Part shown: one piece after another, positions 45,970 through 54,466 of the stretch
Layout of the letters: every line of letters starts with the position of its first letter
Numbering within the stretch: position 1 is the first letter of the stretch
Notes under the pieces: model-generated
What the model was told of the DNA's origin: nothing
Database searches by the model: none
The model's input: only the letters and a program-made list of their open reading frames with translations
Program-made: the position numbers and the translations under genes
DNA from: JANQOZ01 sp045106555
Lineage (GTDB): Bacteria; Pseudomonadota; Gammaproteobacteria; Xanthomonadales; SZUA-38
Reading direction: 5' to 3'
Length of the DNA: 64,000 nt
Assembly (NCBI GenBank): GCA_045106555.1
Contig: JBGCET010000005.1
Coordinates: 248,001-312,000, forward strand

Positions 45970-46719
45970 ATGAGACCCCATCAGACCATACACGGACAGG
46001 TGTTGTACACGAGTCAAAAGCCGGACCGACTCGGTCAGGAACGGGGTCGAGAGCAATTCACCATTACCCACCATGGCAACGGATCACGCACCCTGCGGGC
46101 TCACTGCGAGATTGACGACGCGCCCAACGTAATGCGGGACGTTGTGATCACCGTGGATGACCAGTGGATAACCCGGGAGGCATACGTCCGGCTCAGCGTC
46201 GCGGATAAATTCATGGGCGCCACCTGGTACCGGTTTGAAGACACCTTCGCGGAATGTGAGGGCATACTGGCGGACACGGGCCGGTTTTCTGATCGGGTGG
46301 AATACAGCAAGCCCGGTGACCTATTCGGCACCCACCCGATCCAGGGCGATGCCTGGCATCTGCACTCGCTGGACCTTAGCGCTGGGCCCACCGTTAAAAT
46401 TTTTGATCGTTTTCTGATGACCTCGCTGGATCATCGCGGTGCCACGGGGCCTGAGTTGGTGTGGCATGACCCGGGCATGCGGATTGAGTTTATTGGTCGC
46501 GAAACGCTCACTGTCGAGGCGGGGACCTTTGACGCACTGCATTTTTGTTACGGCGACCGCAGCAAGCAGGCCATGGGGGAAAATGGGGGCGAGCACCCTG
46601 TTTATGAGATCTGGACTACGGCGGATGGTCATTACGTTTTGCTGAAAGCCCATGTGGGGGGCTACATGCAGACTCACTACGAGTTAACGAACTACACTTT
46701 TGTGCCTGCTGAAAAATAG
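45970..46719 (+). CDS. Uncharacterised protein, possible lipid/acyl-binding fold
   Basis: The ATG at 45970 (MRPHQTIHGQVLY) is preferred to an upstream ATG at 45871, which would run antisense through the MFS start. The 249-residue product has alternating beta-strands and ends with VEAGTFDALHFCY...PVYEIWTTADGHYVLLKAHVGGYMQTHYELTNYTF, a pattern like that of exported DUF3108-type proteins but without a signal peptide. No family can be named with confidence. Confidence 0.55.
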   Translation: MRPHQTIHGQVLYTSQKPDRLGQERGREQFTITHHGNGSRTLRAHCEIDDAPNVMRDVVITVDDQWITREAYVRLSVADKFMGATWYRFEDTFAECEGILADTGRFSDRVEYSKPGDLFGTHPIQGDAWHLHSLDLSAGPTVKIFDRFLMTSLDHRGATGPELVWHDPGMRIEFIGRETLTVEAGTFDALHFCYGDRSKQAMGENGGEHPVYEIWTTADGHYVLLKAHVGGYMQTHYELTNYTFVPAEK

Positions 46720-46767
46720 TTGCTGAAGTGTGCGACGTGTTGCTTTCTAGAACAGTGGTGTTACTCC

Positions 46768-46856
46768 GAGGAAGGGCCCCGCTATAGCTCCTCAATTGGA
46801 TGGCTCCCTGCGGTCCGCTTTACTCCAATTGAGGAGCTATAGCGGGGCCCTTCCTC
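46768..46856. repeat. Long hairpin, stem-variable loop-conserved family, copy 3
   Basis: A perfect 33-base inverted repeat (46768-46800 with 46824-46856) around a 23-base loop (46801-46823) containing CTCCCTGCGGTCCG. The loop differs from copy 2 at two positions only, while the stem shares little with copies 1 and 2. It lies in the 215-base gap between convergent genes ending at 46719 and 46935, so it could affect both transcripts. There is no U-tract. Confidence 0.92.
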
Positions 46857-46934
46857 TACCATCGTCTCCTCGGCAACGACTTCTTTTCTGCGGCTAGTGG
46901 GAAACCCAGGCTCGGTAGTACGCTGATGCTTCGT

Positions 46935-48533
46935 TTAGCGGATTCCCAGGGCGCCGGGGTTCATTAGGCCTTTGGGGTCTAGTTCGGTTTTCAGGGCTTT
47001 TATCAGGCTGGCAGCTTCGGGCTTTAGGGACTGGAAGTACGGGTAGGTTCGGCCGATTTGGGTGCTTGCGGCGCCTTCCTGTTGAAATAGATCGACAATT
47101 TCTTGGCGGATGGTTTCTACCAGGGCCCTGCCCTCGGGGTTAGCTTCGGGTTCGGTAAGTTTTTTCAGGTGGCCGGGTTCTGGGATGGTTCGGTGTAGTG
47201 GCAGCCATTCGTCGTACCAGCGCATTACTGGTTCGTAGCTGAACGCGTGATTGGAAATGGCAACGAATAGCTGACTGAACGTGACTCGGTGTGCTGCCAT
47301 AGCGTCGGCGTGGCGGTCGAAAATTTTGTTGGTTTTGGCGATCACCGCTGGCGCGTCAGCGTGGGCGAGCTTGGCGTTTATGGCGGCCCAACGGTCGCCG
47401 TTGGCACCCAGAATGTTGTTCAGGGGTTCAAACAAATTGGCCCTTACAGCCCTGGGTATCGAGTCGGCGATCTCGGTGCCGGCGTTTTCTGCTGCCAGGG
47501 CTCGGCATGCCACCAGGTCCTGTTCGCTGGCCTGCGGGCTGTTGCCTGAGCACACCAGGTGCAGGGAAAACACGTTGTCTTCCGGCGCCAGCTTTCGACC
47601 GGCCCGGGCAACGCCGGCGCCGGCCTTCACGCCCTGTTTGCGGATCACGTTGAACAGGCGGCGGATGTCGGCTTTCAGGTCGGCCTCGTTCATGCTGCGG
47701 CGGGTGGTTTCCGGGTCGAATACGTACACCTCTTCGGCATAGCCGCTGCGGCCAATGTCCGATAGCGCTGCTGCCACCTGTTCGGCGTTGGCGAAAACAA
47801 AGGACGCATAGTTTTCGGCCGCGGGTTTCTTGATCAGGCGCAACGTCATCAGAGACTTGATGCCCAACGCGCCTGAATCGTGAACGAACAGGCCCGTCAG
47901 GTCTGGCCCGTAGCTGCGGTAGAACGGCTTGCCGTTGGTGAAGCCTGCCTGGCCGGTGGTGATGACTGAGCCTGATGCTGTGACGACCTCCAGGCCCAAA
48001 ACAATCTCAGCGCCGGAGCCATAGCGGGCGGTGCCCATAAACAGCGCGCCGTTAGACAGGCCGCCGCCCACGGTGGCGCGAATGCCGGAGAAGGTGCCGA
48101 AAAACGGCAGGCGCAGTCCCAAAGGATCGAGCACGTCGTAGATGGCTTTCCAGGTGACGCCGGCCTCAACCGTTATCGTCATGTTGTCTGGGCTAACCTC
48201 GACAATGGCGTCTAACGCACTGAGATCAACCATCACGGCGTTGGCGCGATCGGGGGTGTATCCGCCGGTATAGCTCATGCCGCCGCCGCGGGGATATAGG
48301 GCAAACCCCTCGTCCGTGATAATCCGAACCGCCGCCGACAGGTGGTCTCTTTGTCGGGGCCTAATTGCCAGCGCGGCGGTGACACCTTGGCTGTAGACGT
48401 CGCCGGACATCAGCTCTAGCGCTTCTGGCTCAACAATCACATCCTGGGCGTCGAGCACGGCGCTGAGTTTTGAGGCCAGCTCGGCGGTTTCCTCGTTTGA
48501 GGTGTCAGCAAAAGATTTTGATTTGGTTAACAT
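46935..48533 (-). CDS. FAD-binding oxidoreductase (GlcD/VAO family)
   Basis: A 532-residue enzyme of the FAD-binding-4/VAO type. The FAD domain has YPRGGGMSYTGGYTP, VSPDNMTITVEAGVTWKAIYDVL and GGGLSNGA segments; the C-terminal cap carries the substrate domain and ends in LDPKGLMNPG, the usual C-terminal motif. Possible substrates include 2-hydroxy acids and phenolic alcohols. It is divergent from an MFS gene with 22 bases between starts, so promoters overlap coding sequence. Confidence 0.88.
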   Translation of the reverse strand: MLTKSKSFADTSNEETAELASKLSAVLDAQDVIVEPEALELMSGDVYSQGVTAALAIRPRQRDHLSAAVRIITDEGFALYPRGGGMSYTGGYTPDRANAVMVDLSALDAIVEVSPDNMTITVEAGVTWKAIYDVLDPLGLRLPFFGTFSGIRATVGGGLSNGALFMGTARYGSGAEIVLGLEVVTASGSVITTGQAGFTNGKPFYRSYGPDLTGLFVHDSGALGIKSLMTLRLIKKPAAENYASFVFANAEQVAAALSDIGRSGYAEEVYVFDPETTRRSMNEADLKADIRRLFNVIRKQGVKAGAGVARAGRKLAPEDNVFSLHLVCSGNSPQASEQDLVACRALAAENAGTEIADSIPRAVRANLFEPLNNILGANGDRWAAINAKLAHADAPAVIAKTNKIFDRHADAMAAHRVTFSQLFVAISNHAFSYEPVMRWYDEWLPLHRTIPEPGHLKKLTEPEANPEGRALVETIRQEIVDLFQQEGAASTQIGRTYPYFQSLKPEAASLIKALKTELDPKGLMNPGALGIR

Positions 48534-48555
48534 CGGAATAATCTATCATGGGGCT

Positions 48556-49749
48556 ATGACGAACGCTGAGCAGAAAATCCCATCGGTTTGGCTGCTGGGC
48601 ATCGCGAGTAGTCTCTCGCCTTTTGGTATGGCCATTGTGGTGCCAGCGCTGGCCAGCATCGCTGACCATTTTTCCGCAGATTTTCTTTCCGTCCAGTTTG
48701 TCGTTTCAGCGTATCTGCTGGGGCTGGCGGTATCCCAGCCTGCCTGTGGCTTTCTGTGTGACCGTTATGGACGTCGGCCCGTCATGTTGATTGGGTTTGT
48801 GGTGTTCATCGGTGCCAGCGTTCTCTGTGTACTGGCTCCCACACTGGAATTTTTGATTGTTGCCCGGTTTATTCAGGCTGCAGGTGTCAGTGTGGGCACT
48901 GTTGCCAGCCGGGCAATCTTGCGCGACACCCGCAGCGGTGACCAGGTGGCCGTCGGGATGTCACTGATTGCTGCCATCATGGGTCTTGCGCCGGTCGTTG
49001 CGCCCATTCTTGGCGGCCTGCTGGATGCTACATTGGGCTATCGGTGGATTTTTGCCACCACCACCGTTATGGGCCTGGTGGTGTTTCTCGGCATGTTTTC
49101 TCGCATGAATGAAACGCTGAATCGGAATCACGGGCTGCCCCGATGGCGAGACTGGTTTGGTAGCTACGGCCTGCTGCTTACGTCGCCAAGCTTTGTCGGT
49201 TACACCATGGTTTTTGGCTTCGTACAGGGGTCATTTTTTGCCTTCATGGCGGTGGGGGCGCCCTACTTTGCCAGTGAGTACGCCATCAGCTCTTCAAAAT
49301 TCGGCGTTCTCTGGGGATCGTTGGCCATCGCCTATGTGGCTGGCGCCTCCATCGGCGCGCGCCTGACCCGCATAATCGGCACCCATCGTGTTGTACGCTA
49401 TGGCGTATGCATCGGGTTAATTGCCGGCATCGCTTTTCCGCTGGCAAGCTCAGCCAGTGAGCCTGAGCTGCTCCAGCTGCTGTTGCCCATGGCATTGCTG
49501 ATGGTGATTTCCGGAGCCACCACCCCCGGCGCCATGGCCGGCGCTATTGCCGCGCATCCGGACATGGCCGGTACCGCTGCAGGCTTATCTAGCGCATTAG
49601 GACTACTCATTGCGGGTTCATTTACGGTCATGGCCGGCGCCGTGTATACCGGAGGTTTTTTCCCGGTGGCGCTATTGATGTTTGGTGCCTGCACAGCCAC
49701 AGCCCTGAGCTGCTGGTTGGCTCAGCGCGCTGAATTTCAGCCTGCTTGA
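48556..49749 (+). CDS. Bcr/CflA-type MFS transporter
   Basis: The ATG at 48556 (MTNAEQKIPSVWLLG) is preferred because the frame upstream (to 48502) overlaps the divergent oxidase gene. The 397-residue protein has 12 helices and the motif CGFLCDRYGRRPV typical of drug/metabolite H+ antiporters of the Bcr/CflA group. It ends 7 bases before the convergent MDR gene. Confidence 0.85.
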   Translation: MTNAEQKIPSVWLLGIASSLSPFGMAIVVPALASIADHFSADFLSVQFVVSAYLLGLAVSQPACGFLCDRYGRRPVMLIGFVVFIGASVLCVLAPTLEFLIVARFIQAAGVSVGTVASRAILRDTRSGDQVAVGMSLIAAIMGLAPVVAPILGGLLDATLGYRWIFATTTVMGLVVFLGMFSRMNETLNRNHGLPRWRDWFGSYGLLLTSPSFVGYTMVFGFVQGSFFAFMAVGAPYFASEYAISSSKFGVLWGSLAIAYVAGASIGARLTRIIGTHRVVRYGVCIGLIAGIAFPLASSASEPELLQLLLPMALLMVISGATTPGAMAGAIAAHPDMAGTAAGLSSALGLLIAGSFTVMAGAVYTGGFFPVALLMFGACTATALSCWLAQRAEFQPA

Positions 49750-49756
49750 AGGAGTC

Positions 49757-50728
49757 TTAGCGGTCAACGGCTAAGATCACTTTCCCATAGTGGTTTCGGT
49801 CATCAATCATTTGGTGAGAATCCACCACTCGGGACATCGGCAAGACCTTATCGACCACGGAGGTAAACGTCCCGTCGGCAAACAGCGGCAACGCGTGTTC
49901 TCGAAAGCTGGCCATGGTCTGGGTTTCAAACAGCGGGCTGGTAGAAATGCTCATGGAGAGCATCTGAATATTCAGCATGCCAATGTTCAGGTTAAAGGTA
50001 ATGTCCCGACCGCCGGTGCTGCCGAACATTACCACTTTTCCGTCCATCCCCATGGAGTCCAGCAACTCCTGGGAGGTCGCGCCGCCTATCGTCATTAGAC
50101 TGACATCCGCGCCCTTGCCATCCGTCCCTTGGCGAACCTCATCACTGATGGACTGGGTGTTGTAGTTAATCAGAAGGTCCGCGCCCTGGGCCTTTGCCGG
50201 CTTGAGCTTGCCGTCACGACTGGCCGTCCCGGCAACCCAGCATCCTTGTTGTTTAGCAATCTGTAGTGCGGCGCTTCCGACGCTGCCGCCAACTGCTTCG
50301 ACCAAGACACGCTGCCCTTGGGAGATTTCTGCAACGGTATGTAGCGCGTGCCACGCGGTTAGCCAACCCACAGGAATCCCCGCACCCTCCTCGAACGACA
50401 GGTTGTCGGGCAAGGCCATTAAGTGGGCGGCATCAAACAACACCTGCTCCGCGTGGGTGCCGCGGGCGCGGCCAAATACCCGATCACCCTGGGAAAACTC
50501 AGTGACTCCCGGCCCCACCTCGCGCACGACGCCAGCGCCTTCCATTCCCATCACAAAGGGTAACGGCTGGCCGCTGTAGGTGCCGGACCTCATGCGGGTT
50601 TCGGCAAAGTTCACGCCGCTAGCGTAAACGTCCACCAAAACCTGATTCGCCGTTGGCTTAAGGTCTGGCAATTGTTCCCACACCATTACCTCGGGGCCGC
50701 CAAATTGTCTGACGTTAAATCCGTACAT
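49757..50728 (-). CDS. Quinone-oxidoreductase-like MDR enzyme
   Basis: A 323-residue NADPH-dependent reductase of the medium-chain family without zinc ligands: GMEGAGVVREVG near the start, NADP loop VEAVGGSVGSAALQIAK, and GSTGGRDI after the Rossmann fold. Quinone or enone reduction is the usual activity. It is 20 bases downstream of the AAHS-type MFS gene on the same strand. Confidence 0.9.
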   Translation of the reverse strand: MYGFNVRQFGGPEVMVWEQLPDLKPTANQVLVDVYASGVNFAETRMRSGTYSGQPLPFVMGMEGAGVVREVGPGVTEFSQGDRVFGRARGTHAEQVLFDAAHLMALPDNLSFEEGAGIPVGWLTAWHALHTVAEISQGQRVLVEAVGGSVGSAALQIAKQQGCWVAGTASRDGKLKPAKAQGADLLINYNTQSISDEVRQGTDGKGADVSLMTIGGATSQELLDSMGMDGKVVMFGSTGGRDITFNLNIGMLNIQMLSMSISTSPLFETQTMASFREHALPLFADGTFTSVVDKVLPMSRVVDSHQMIDDRNHYGKVILAVDR

Positions 50729-50748
50729 TGATTGATTTCTCCTGGGGC

Positions 50749-51984
50749 TTAACTCGCCAACACCTGTTCCACTTCTTCGACCTCCAGGCCCGATGGCACT
50801 GGCGTCAAGAAGAGATAGAGAAGGCCTGCCAAAAATAGCGGCACTCCCACCAGCATCGAGTAGCCATAAGTCCAGCCGATCTTTTCTACGGCTAAAGACG
50901 CTGACAATGGTCCAGCCGCTGAACCTAAGGTCACAGCCAGCGACCCGCAGGAAGCCATGGCGGTAGCTCTAAGTCGGGTGGGAAACACCTCGGCCAGGTA
51001 GGCAAATTTCACTGCGGCGCTGCCGTAGAAAAACATGCTCATGACACCGTAGGTCAGCAAAATCTGGGTATAGGTGGCGGCCTGCCAGACCAATAGCTGA
51101 AACATGATGGCGCCGAGCATGGTCCATATGACTACGGTATTGCGGCGGGTCAGATAAAACTCTCCAATCACCGCTGCCAGCACGTAACCGACAATGCCAA
51201 TGGCGTTGCCGGCGCCGATAAGCAGCGAGAATTCCACCGACGCCATGGAGCGGTGTTCCGATAGATAGCTTGGGAACAAAAATATCGAACCGGCGTAGGC
51301 CCACACAAACAGGAACTGGGCGCAGAACAACAATACCGCTCGACGCCTTATGCCCGGTGCCCAAAGTTCCGCCAACCGGACTCTTTCCGTGTTGTCATGT
51401 CGAGCTTTGGTTGCGCGACCCGGCTCGCGAATCATGCGACGAACCAGCCACACCAGCGGCAGACTCACCAGACCAGTCACAAACAGCCATCGCCAGCTGT
51501 GGTGGCTGAGTAACCAGGCCGCCCACAGCGAGGCCAAGGCCCAACCCAAGGGATAACCAATCTGCATTAGACCCAGAAACAGTCCGCGATAGCGGGCCGG
51601 AAACTCTTCAGAAATAATGGCGCCGGTTACCGGATAAGAAAGCCCACCGGCCGCGATGCTGCTTCCGCGCAGTAACATCAGCGAGGCCGCGTTTACCGCC
51701 AAGGCATGCAGGGCCACCAAAATAGAGGACGCAATCAGGGAGAACTGAAACAACGTTTTTCGCCCCACCCGATCAGCCAGCAGGGCCAGCCACACAATAA
51801 ACAATCCACCCAGCACGAAAGCGCAGGACACAATGGTCATTACCCCGGACAGGCTCAGGCCAAACTCGGCCCGTATGGCGGGAATGGCAAATCCAAACAG
51901 GGCCAGGTCCATTTGAGCCGTTGTGTAAGCCACCAGGCAGATGGCAAATGCGGTGATGGGGTAACCCCGAATTTCAGCCCACAT
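50749..51984 (-). CDS. MFS transporter, sugar/aromatic-acid-type
   Basis: A 411-residue MFS protein with ALLADRVGRKTLF between helices 2 and 3 and the sequence YLAEVFPTRLRATAM in helix 8-9 region, typical of the aromatic acid:H+ symporter and related sugar-porter-like groups. It overlaps the upstream VOC gene by 11 bases, so the two are coupled. Substrate unknown. Confidence 0.87.
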   Translation of the reverse strand: MWAEIRGYPITAFAICLVAYTTAQMDLALFGFAIPAIRAEFGLSLSGVMTIVSCAFVLGGLFIVWLALLADRVGRKTLFQFSLIASSILVALHALAVNAASLMLLRGSSIAAGGLSYPVTGAIISEEFPARYRGLFLGLMQIGYPLGWALASLWAAWLLSHHSWRWLFVTGLVSLPLVWLVRRMIREPGRATKARHDNTERVRLAELWAPGIRRRAVLLFCAQFLFVWAYAGSIFLFPSYLSEHRSMASVEFSLLIGAGNAIGIVGYVLAAVIGEFYLTRRNTVVIWTMLGAIMFQLLVWQAATYTQILLTYGVMSMFFYGSAAVKFAYLAEVFPTRLRATAMASCGSLAVTLGSAAGPLSASLAVEKIGWTYGYSMLVGVPLFLAGLLYLFLTPVPSGLEVEEVEQVLAS

Positions 51985-52984
51985 CAGCGACGGCTATCCA
52001 GGCGTACCCATCGGGCGCATGAAAGTAGAGACAACGCTGGCCAAATTCGTCAGCAAAATCCGCGTCGACCTTAGCGCCGGGTGAACTGGCTATCGCCTCG
52101 CTGAGCTGATCTAAACCGTTCACTTTGACCGAATAGGCGCACAGGTTTCCGCAACCCGGTTCGGAGGCGGGACGGTGGTCTTCCCCATCCATATAGGACG
52201 AGTAAATTTGTAGGAGTCCGCTGGGACAATCGACGGCGCGAGTCCGCTCTATGTGGAAGGTCTCACCTTCGCGCAGGTTTAATGCCTCAATGGTTGGCGC
52301 TTCTTTGCCGGAATCGTGAGCCTCACCAAACGGCGCCGTTTCAAAACCCCAAATGCGCTTGTAAAACTCGGAATCAAACCGATTGGCCGGCTGCACTATA
52401 TTGGCGTGGCTACCCTCAGTATTGCTAAAAGCCAAACCCTCGGCAAAGGTGCCGAAGCCAGGTCGGTCAAAACCGGCTCGCTGGATAAAGGCCAACCGAA
52501 AACGGCTGCCAAACACCAGAGTTTCTCTGAGGCCAACAAACGGCTGATAAAAATCCACTGGCGGCGGCGGCTGCATCAACGGCGCATTAACCAATGGCGA
52601 TACCCATAATCCCCAACGCTCTCTGGCGCTGGCACTGGCGAGGCTGTCACGCAATTGCAAAATATCTTGGGTATAAAGGCCCATCCAGCGGCTGCCAACA
52701 ACCAAAGGGGCGATCGCTCCCAACCCTTCATTGCGCAGTTCATCCCAGAACTGCAGACGCACATAACCCGTGTCGAAGGTTTCACAGCCGGGGTGCTTTA
52801 ACCGAACCGAAGTCACCGCCTGACAGTGACCGTAACAACGGTCCGCATCCTCAGCAGACAGGCTGCCCTCAGCTTCGGGCTCAAACCCCAGCACCTGCCA
52901 AAATTTGGTCAACTCATCACGCTCGCCGACGGGCGCACCAAAAACGAATTCGTAGACGCCGCTATTAGTTTGAGTCTTTGCCAA
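51974..52984 (-). CDS. VOC-fold-like protein, two modules
   Basis: A 336-residue protein with VOC-type modules: VYEFVFGAPVGERDELTKFWQVLGFEPE at the start and a second module ending YFHAPDGYAWIAVADVG. The His and Glu metal ligands of the classical family are not evident. It is divergent from the leuC-like gene across a 66-base gap that contains a nested palindrome. Confidence 0.7.
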   Translation of the reverse strand: MAKTQTNSGVYEFVFGAPVGERDELTKFWQVLGFEPEAEGSLSAEDADRCYGHCQAVTSVRLKHPGCETFDTGYVRLQFWDELRNEGLGAIAPLVVGSRWMGLYTQDILQLRDSLASASARERWGLWVSPLVNAPLMQPPPPVDFYQPFVGLRETLVFGSRFRLAFIQRAGFDRPGFGTFAEGLAFSNTEGSHANIVQPANRFDSEFYKRIWGFETAPFGEAHDSGKEAPTIEALNLREGETFHIERTRAVDCPSGLLQIYSSYMDGEDHRPASEPGCGNLCAYSVKVNGLDQLSEAIASSPGAKVDADFADEFGQRCLYFHAPDGYAWIAVADVG

Positions 52985-52999
52985 CGCGATACCCTCTTG

Positions 53000-53037
53000 G
53001 GTAAAAGTATTATTGATATACTATTAGGACTTTTACC
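53000..53037. promoter_or_regulatory. Nested palindrome in the VOC/leuC-like divergent promoter
   Basis: Outer arms GGTAAAAGT (53000-53008) and ACTTTTACC (53029-53037) are an exact 9-base inverted repeat separated by 20 bases. Inside is GTATTATTGATATAC (53007-53021), on the minus strand GTATATCAATAATAC, which shares TATATCAATA with the site at 60379-60394. A -10-like TATACT (53017-53022) overlaps it. Confidence 0.6.
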
Positions 53038-53050
53038 ACAGGCGCTTAAC

Positions 53051-54466
53051 ATGCCCCAAACGCTGTTCGATAAAATCTGGGACTCACACGTCGTCAGCAA
53101 CCTGGATGATGGGTCTTCACTGGTGTACGTCGACCGGGTTTTTTTGCATGAACGTACCGGTGGCGTAGCGCTCACTAGCCTAGCTGAAGCCGGACGAAGA
53201 GTGCGAAATCCGGCCCAGGTATTTGCCACCATGGATCATATTCTGGACACCTATCCGGGTCGCGGAGACGCCACCGAAGTTCCGGGTGGTGAGGCGTTTG
53301 TGAAAACCATGCGGCGAACCGCCAACGAGGCGGGCATTACGCTGTTTGACATTCGCGATCCTCGCCACGGCATCGCTCATCTGATATCTGCCGAACAGGC
53401 CATCACGCTACCCGGTCTGGTTGTGGCGTGCCCAGATAGCCATACCTGCACGCTAGGTGCCCTTGGAGCCATTGGCTGGGGCATTGGCACCAGCAACTGT
53501 GAACACGCTCTTGCCACCGAAACCCTGCGCGCTCGAAAACCCAAGCAGATGAGAGTTGAGTTCCATGGCCAGCTTGCCAATGGGGTGACCGCCAAGGATA
53601 TGATTTTGCACCTGATTGGCAAATACTCAGCGTCAGGCGCGGCCGCTCACGCCGTGGAGTTTTGCGGTGACGCCATCGACAACCTGGACATGGCATCACG
53701 CTTTACCCTGTGCAATATGGCGGTGGAGTTTTCTGCGTTCACCGGACTCATCGCGCCGGATGAAAAAACGCTTCTCTACCTGAAAGACCGGCCCTACGCG
53801 CCCAAAGGCGAAACCTGGCAAACCGCACGAGTGGCCTGGGAACAGCTGAACTCGGATGCTGATGCCGTCTTTGATAAGACCATCGACATCGATTGCGCGG
53901 AGATTGCTCCCACCATCACCTGGGGCATCAGCCCACAACACGCTGTAGCTGTCGACGGGCGAGTTCCCGATCTTAACCAGGCATCCACCGACGAAGACCG
54001 GGCAGAACTGCTTCAGGCTATGACCTATATGGGGCTGGAGTCTGGTCAGGCTCTTCAAGGATTACCCATAGACGGTGCATTCATCGGCTCATGCACCAAC
54101 GCAAGACTAGGCGATCTGGAGTCCGCCGCAGCCATTCTCAAAGGACGCAAGGTAGCCAACGGGGTAAGAGCTATCTGCACCCCCGCCTCGCAGCCGGTAA
54201 AGCAGGCAGCCGAAGCCCAGGGCATCGACCAGATATTTCTCGATGCCGGCTTTGAGTGGCGTGAACCAGGCTGCTCGTTATGCTTTAACGCCGGCGGAGA
54301 AGGCTTTGCCCCGGAGCAGCGCGTCATCTCCAGCACCAACCGAAATTTTCGCGGACGTCAGGGACGCCAGGTAAGAAGCCATCTGGCTAGCCCCGCATCG
54401 GTGGCCGCATCGGCAGTGGCCGGAGCCATCGCGGATGTTAGAGACCTGCAGGAGTCCAGCCGTTGA
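53051..54466 (+). CDS. LeuC-like dehydratase large subunit (aconitase family)
   Basis: The ATG at 53051 (MPQTLFDKIWDSHVV) gives 471 residues, the normal LeuC length; the frame extending to 52826 is antisense to the VOC gene. [4Fe-4S] ligands are in SCTNAR and PGCSLC. Other family motifs appear in changed form: PDSHTCTLGALGAIGWGIGTS, and STNRNFRGRQGRQVRSHLASP near the end. Divergence from typical biosynthetic LeuC and the catabolic context suggest a different hydroxy-acid substrate. It overlaps the leuD-like gene by 4 bases. Confidence 0.85.
   Translation: MPQTLFDKIWDSHVVSNLDDGSSLVYVDRVFLHERTGGVALTSLAEAGRRVRNPAQVFATMDHILDTYPGRGDATEVPGGEAFVKTMRRTANEAGITLFDIRDPRHGIAHLISAEQAITLPGLVVACPDSHTCTLGALGAIGWGIGTSNCEHALATETLRARKPKQMRVEFHGQLANGVTAKDMILHLIGKYSASGAAAHAVEFCGDAIDNLDMASRFTLCNMAVEFSAFTGLIAPDEKTLLYLKDRPYAPKGETWQTARVAWEQLNSDADAVFDKTIDIDCAEIAPTITWGISPQHAVAVDGRVPDLNQASTDEDRAELLQAMTYMGLESGQALQGLPIDGAFIGSCTNARLGDLESAAAILKGRKVANGVRAICTPASQPVKQAAEAQGIDQIFLDAGFEWREPGCSLCFNAGGEGFAPEQRVISSTNRNFRGRQGRQVRSHLASPASVAASAVAGAIADVRDLQESSR

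Noticed and set aside
34220..46856. Hairpins as a CRISPR array or IS ends
   Set aside because: There are only three copies, two clustered and one 12 kb away, with no spacers, no transposase gene and no visible target duplication.
46935..48533. Naming the FAD enzyme as a specific dehydrogenase (for example 4-cresol dehydrogenase)
   Set aside because: The family motifs are general to VAO-type enzymes and the substrate-site residues cannot be assigned by eye.
52826..53050. N-terminal extension of the LeuC-like protein by 75 codons
   Set aside because: The extension runs antisense through the start of the VOC gene and through the nested palindrome; normal LeuC length is reached from 53051.
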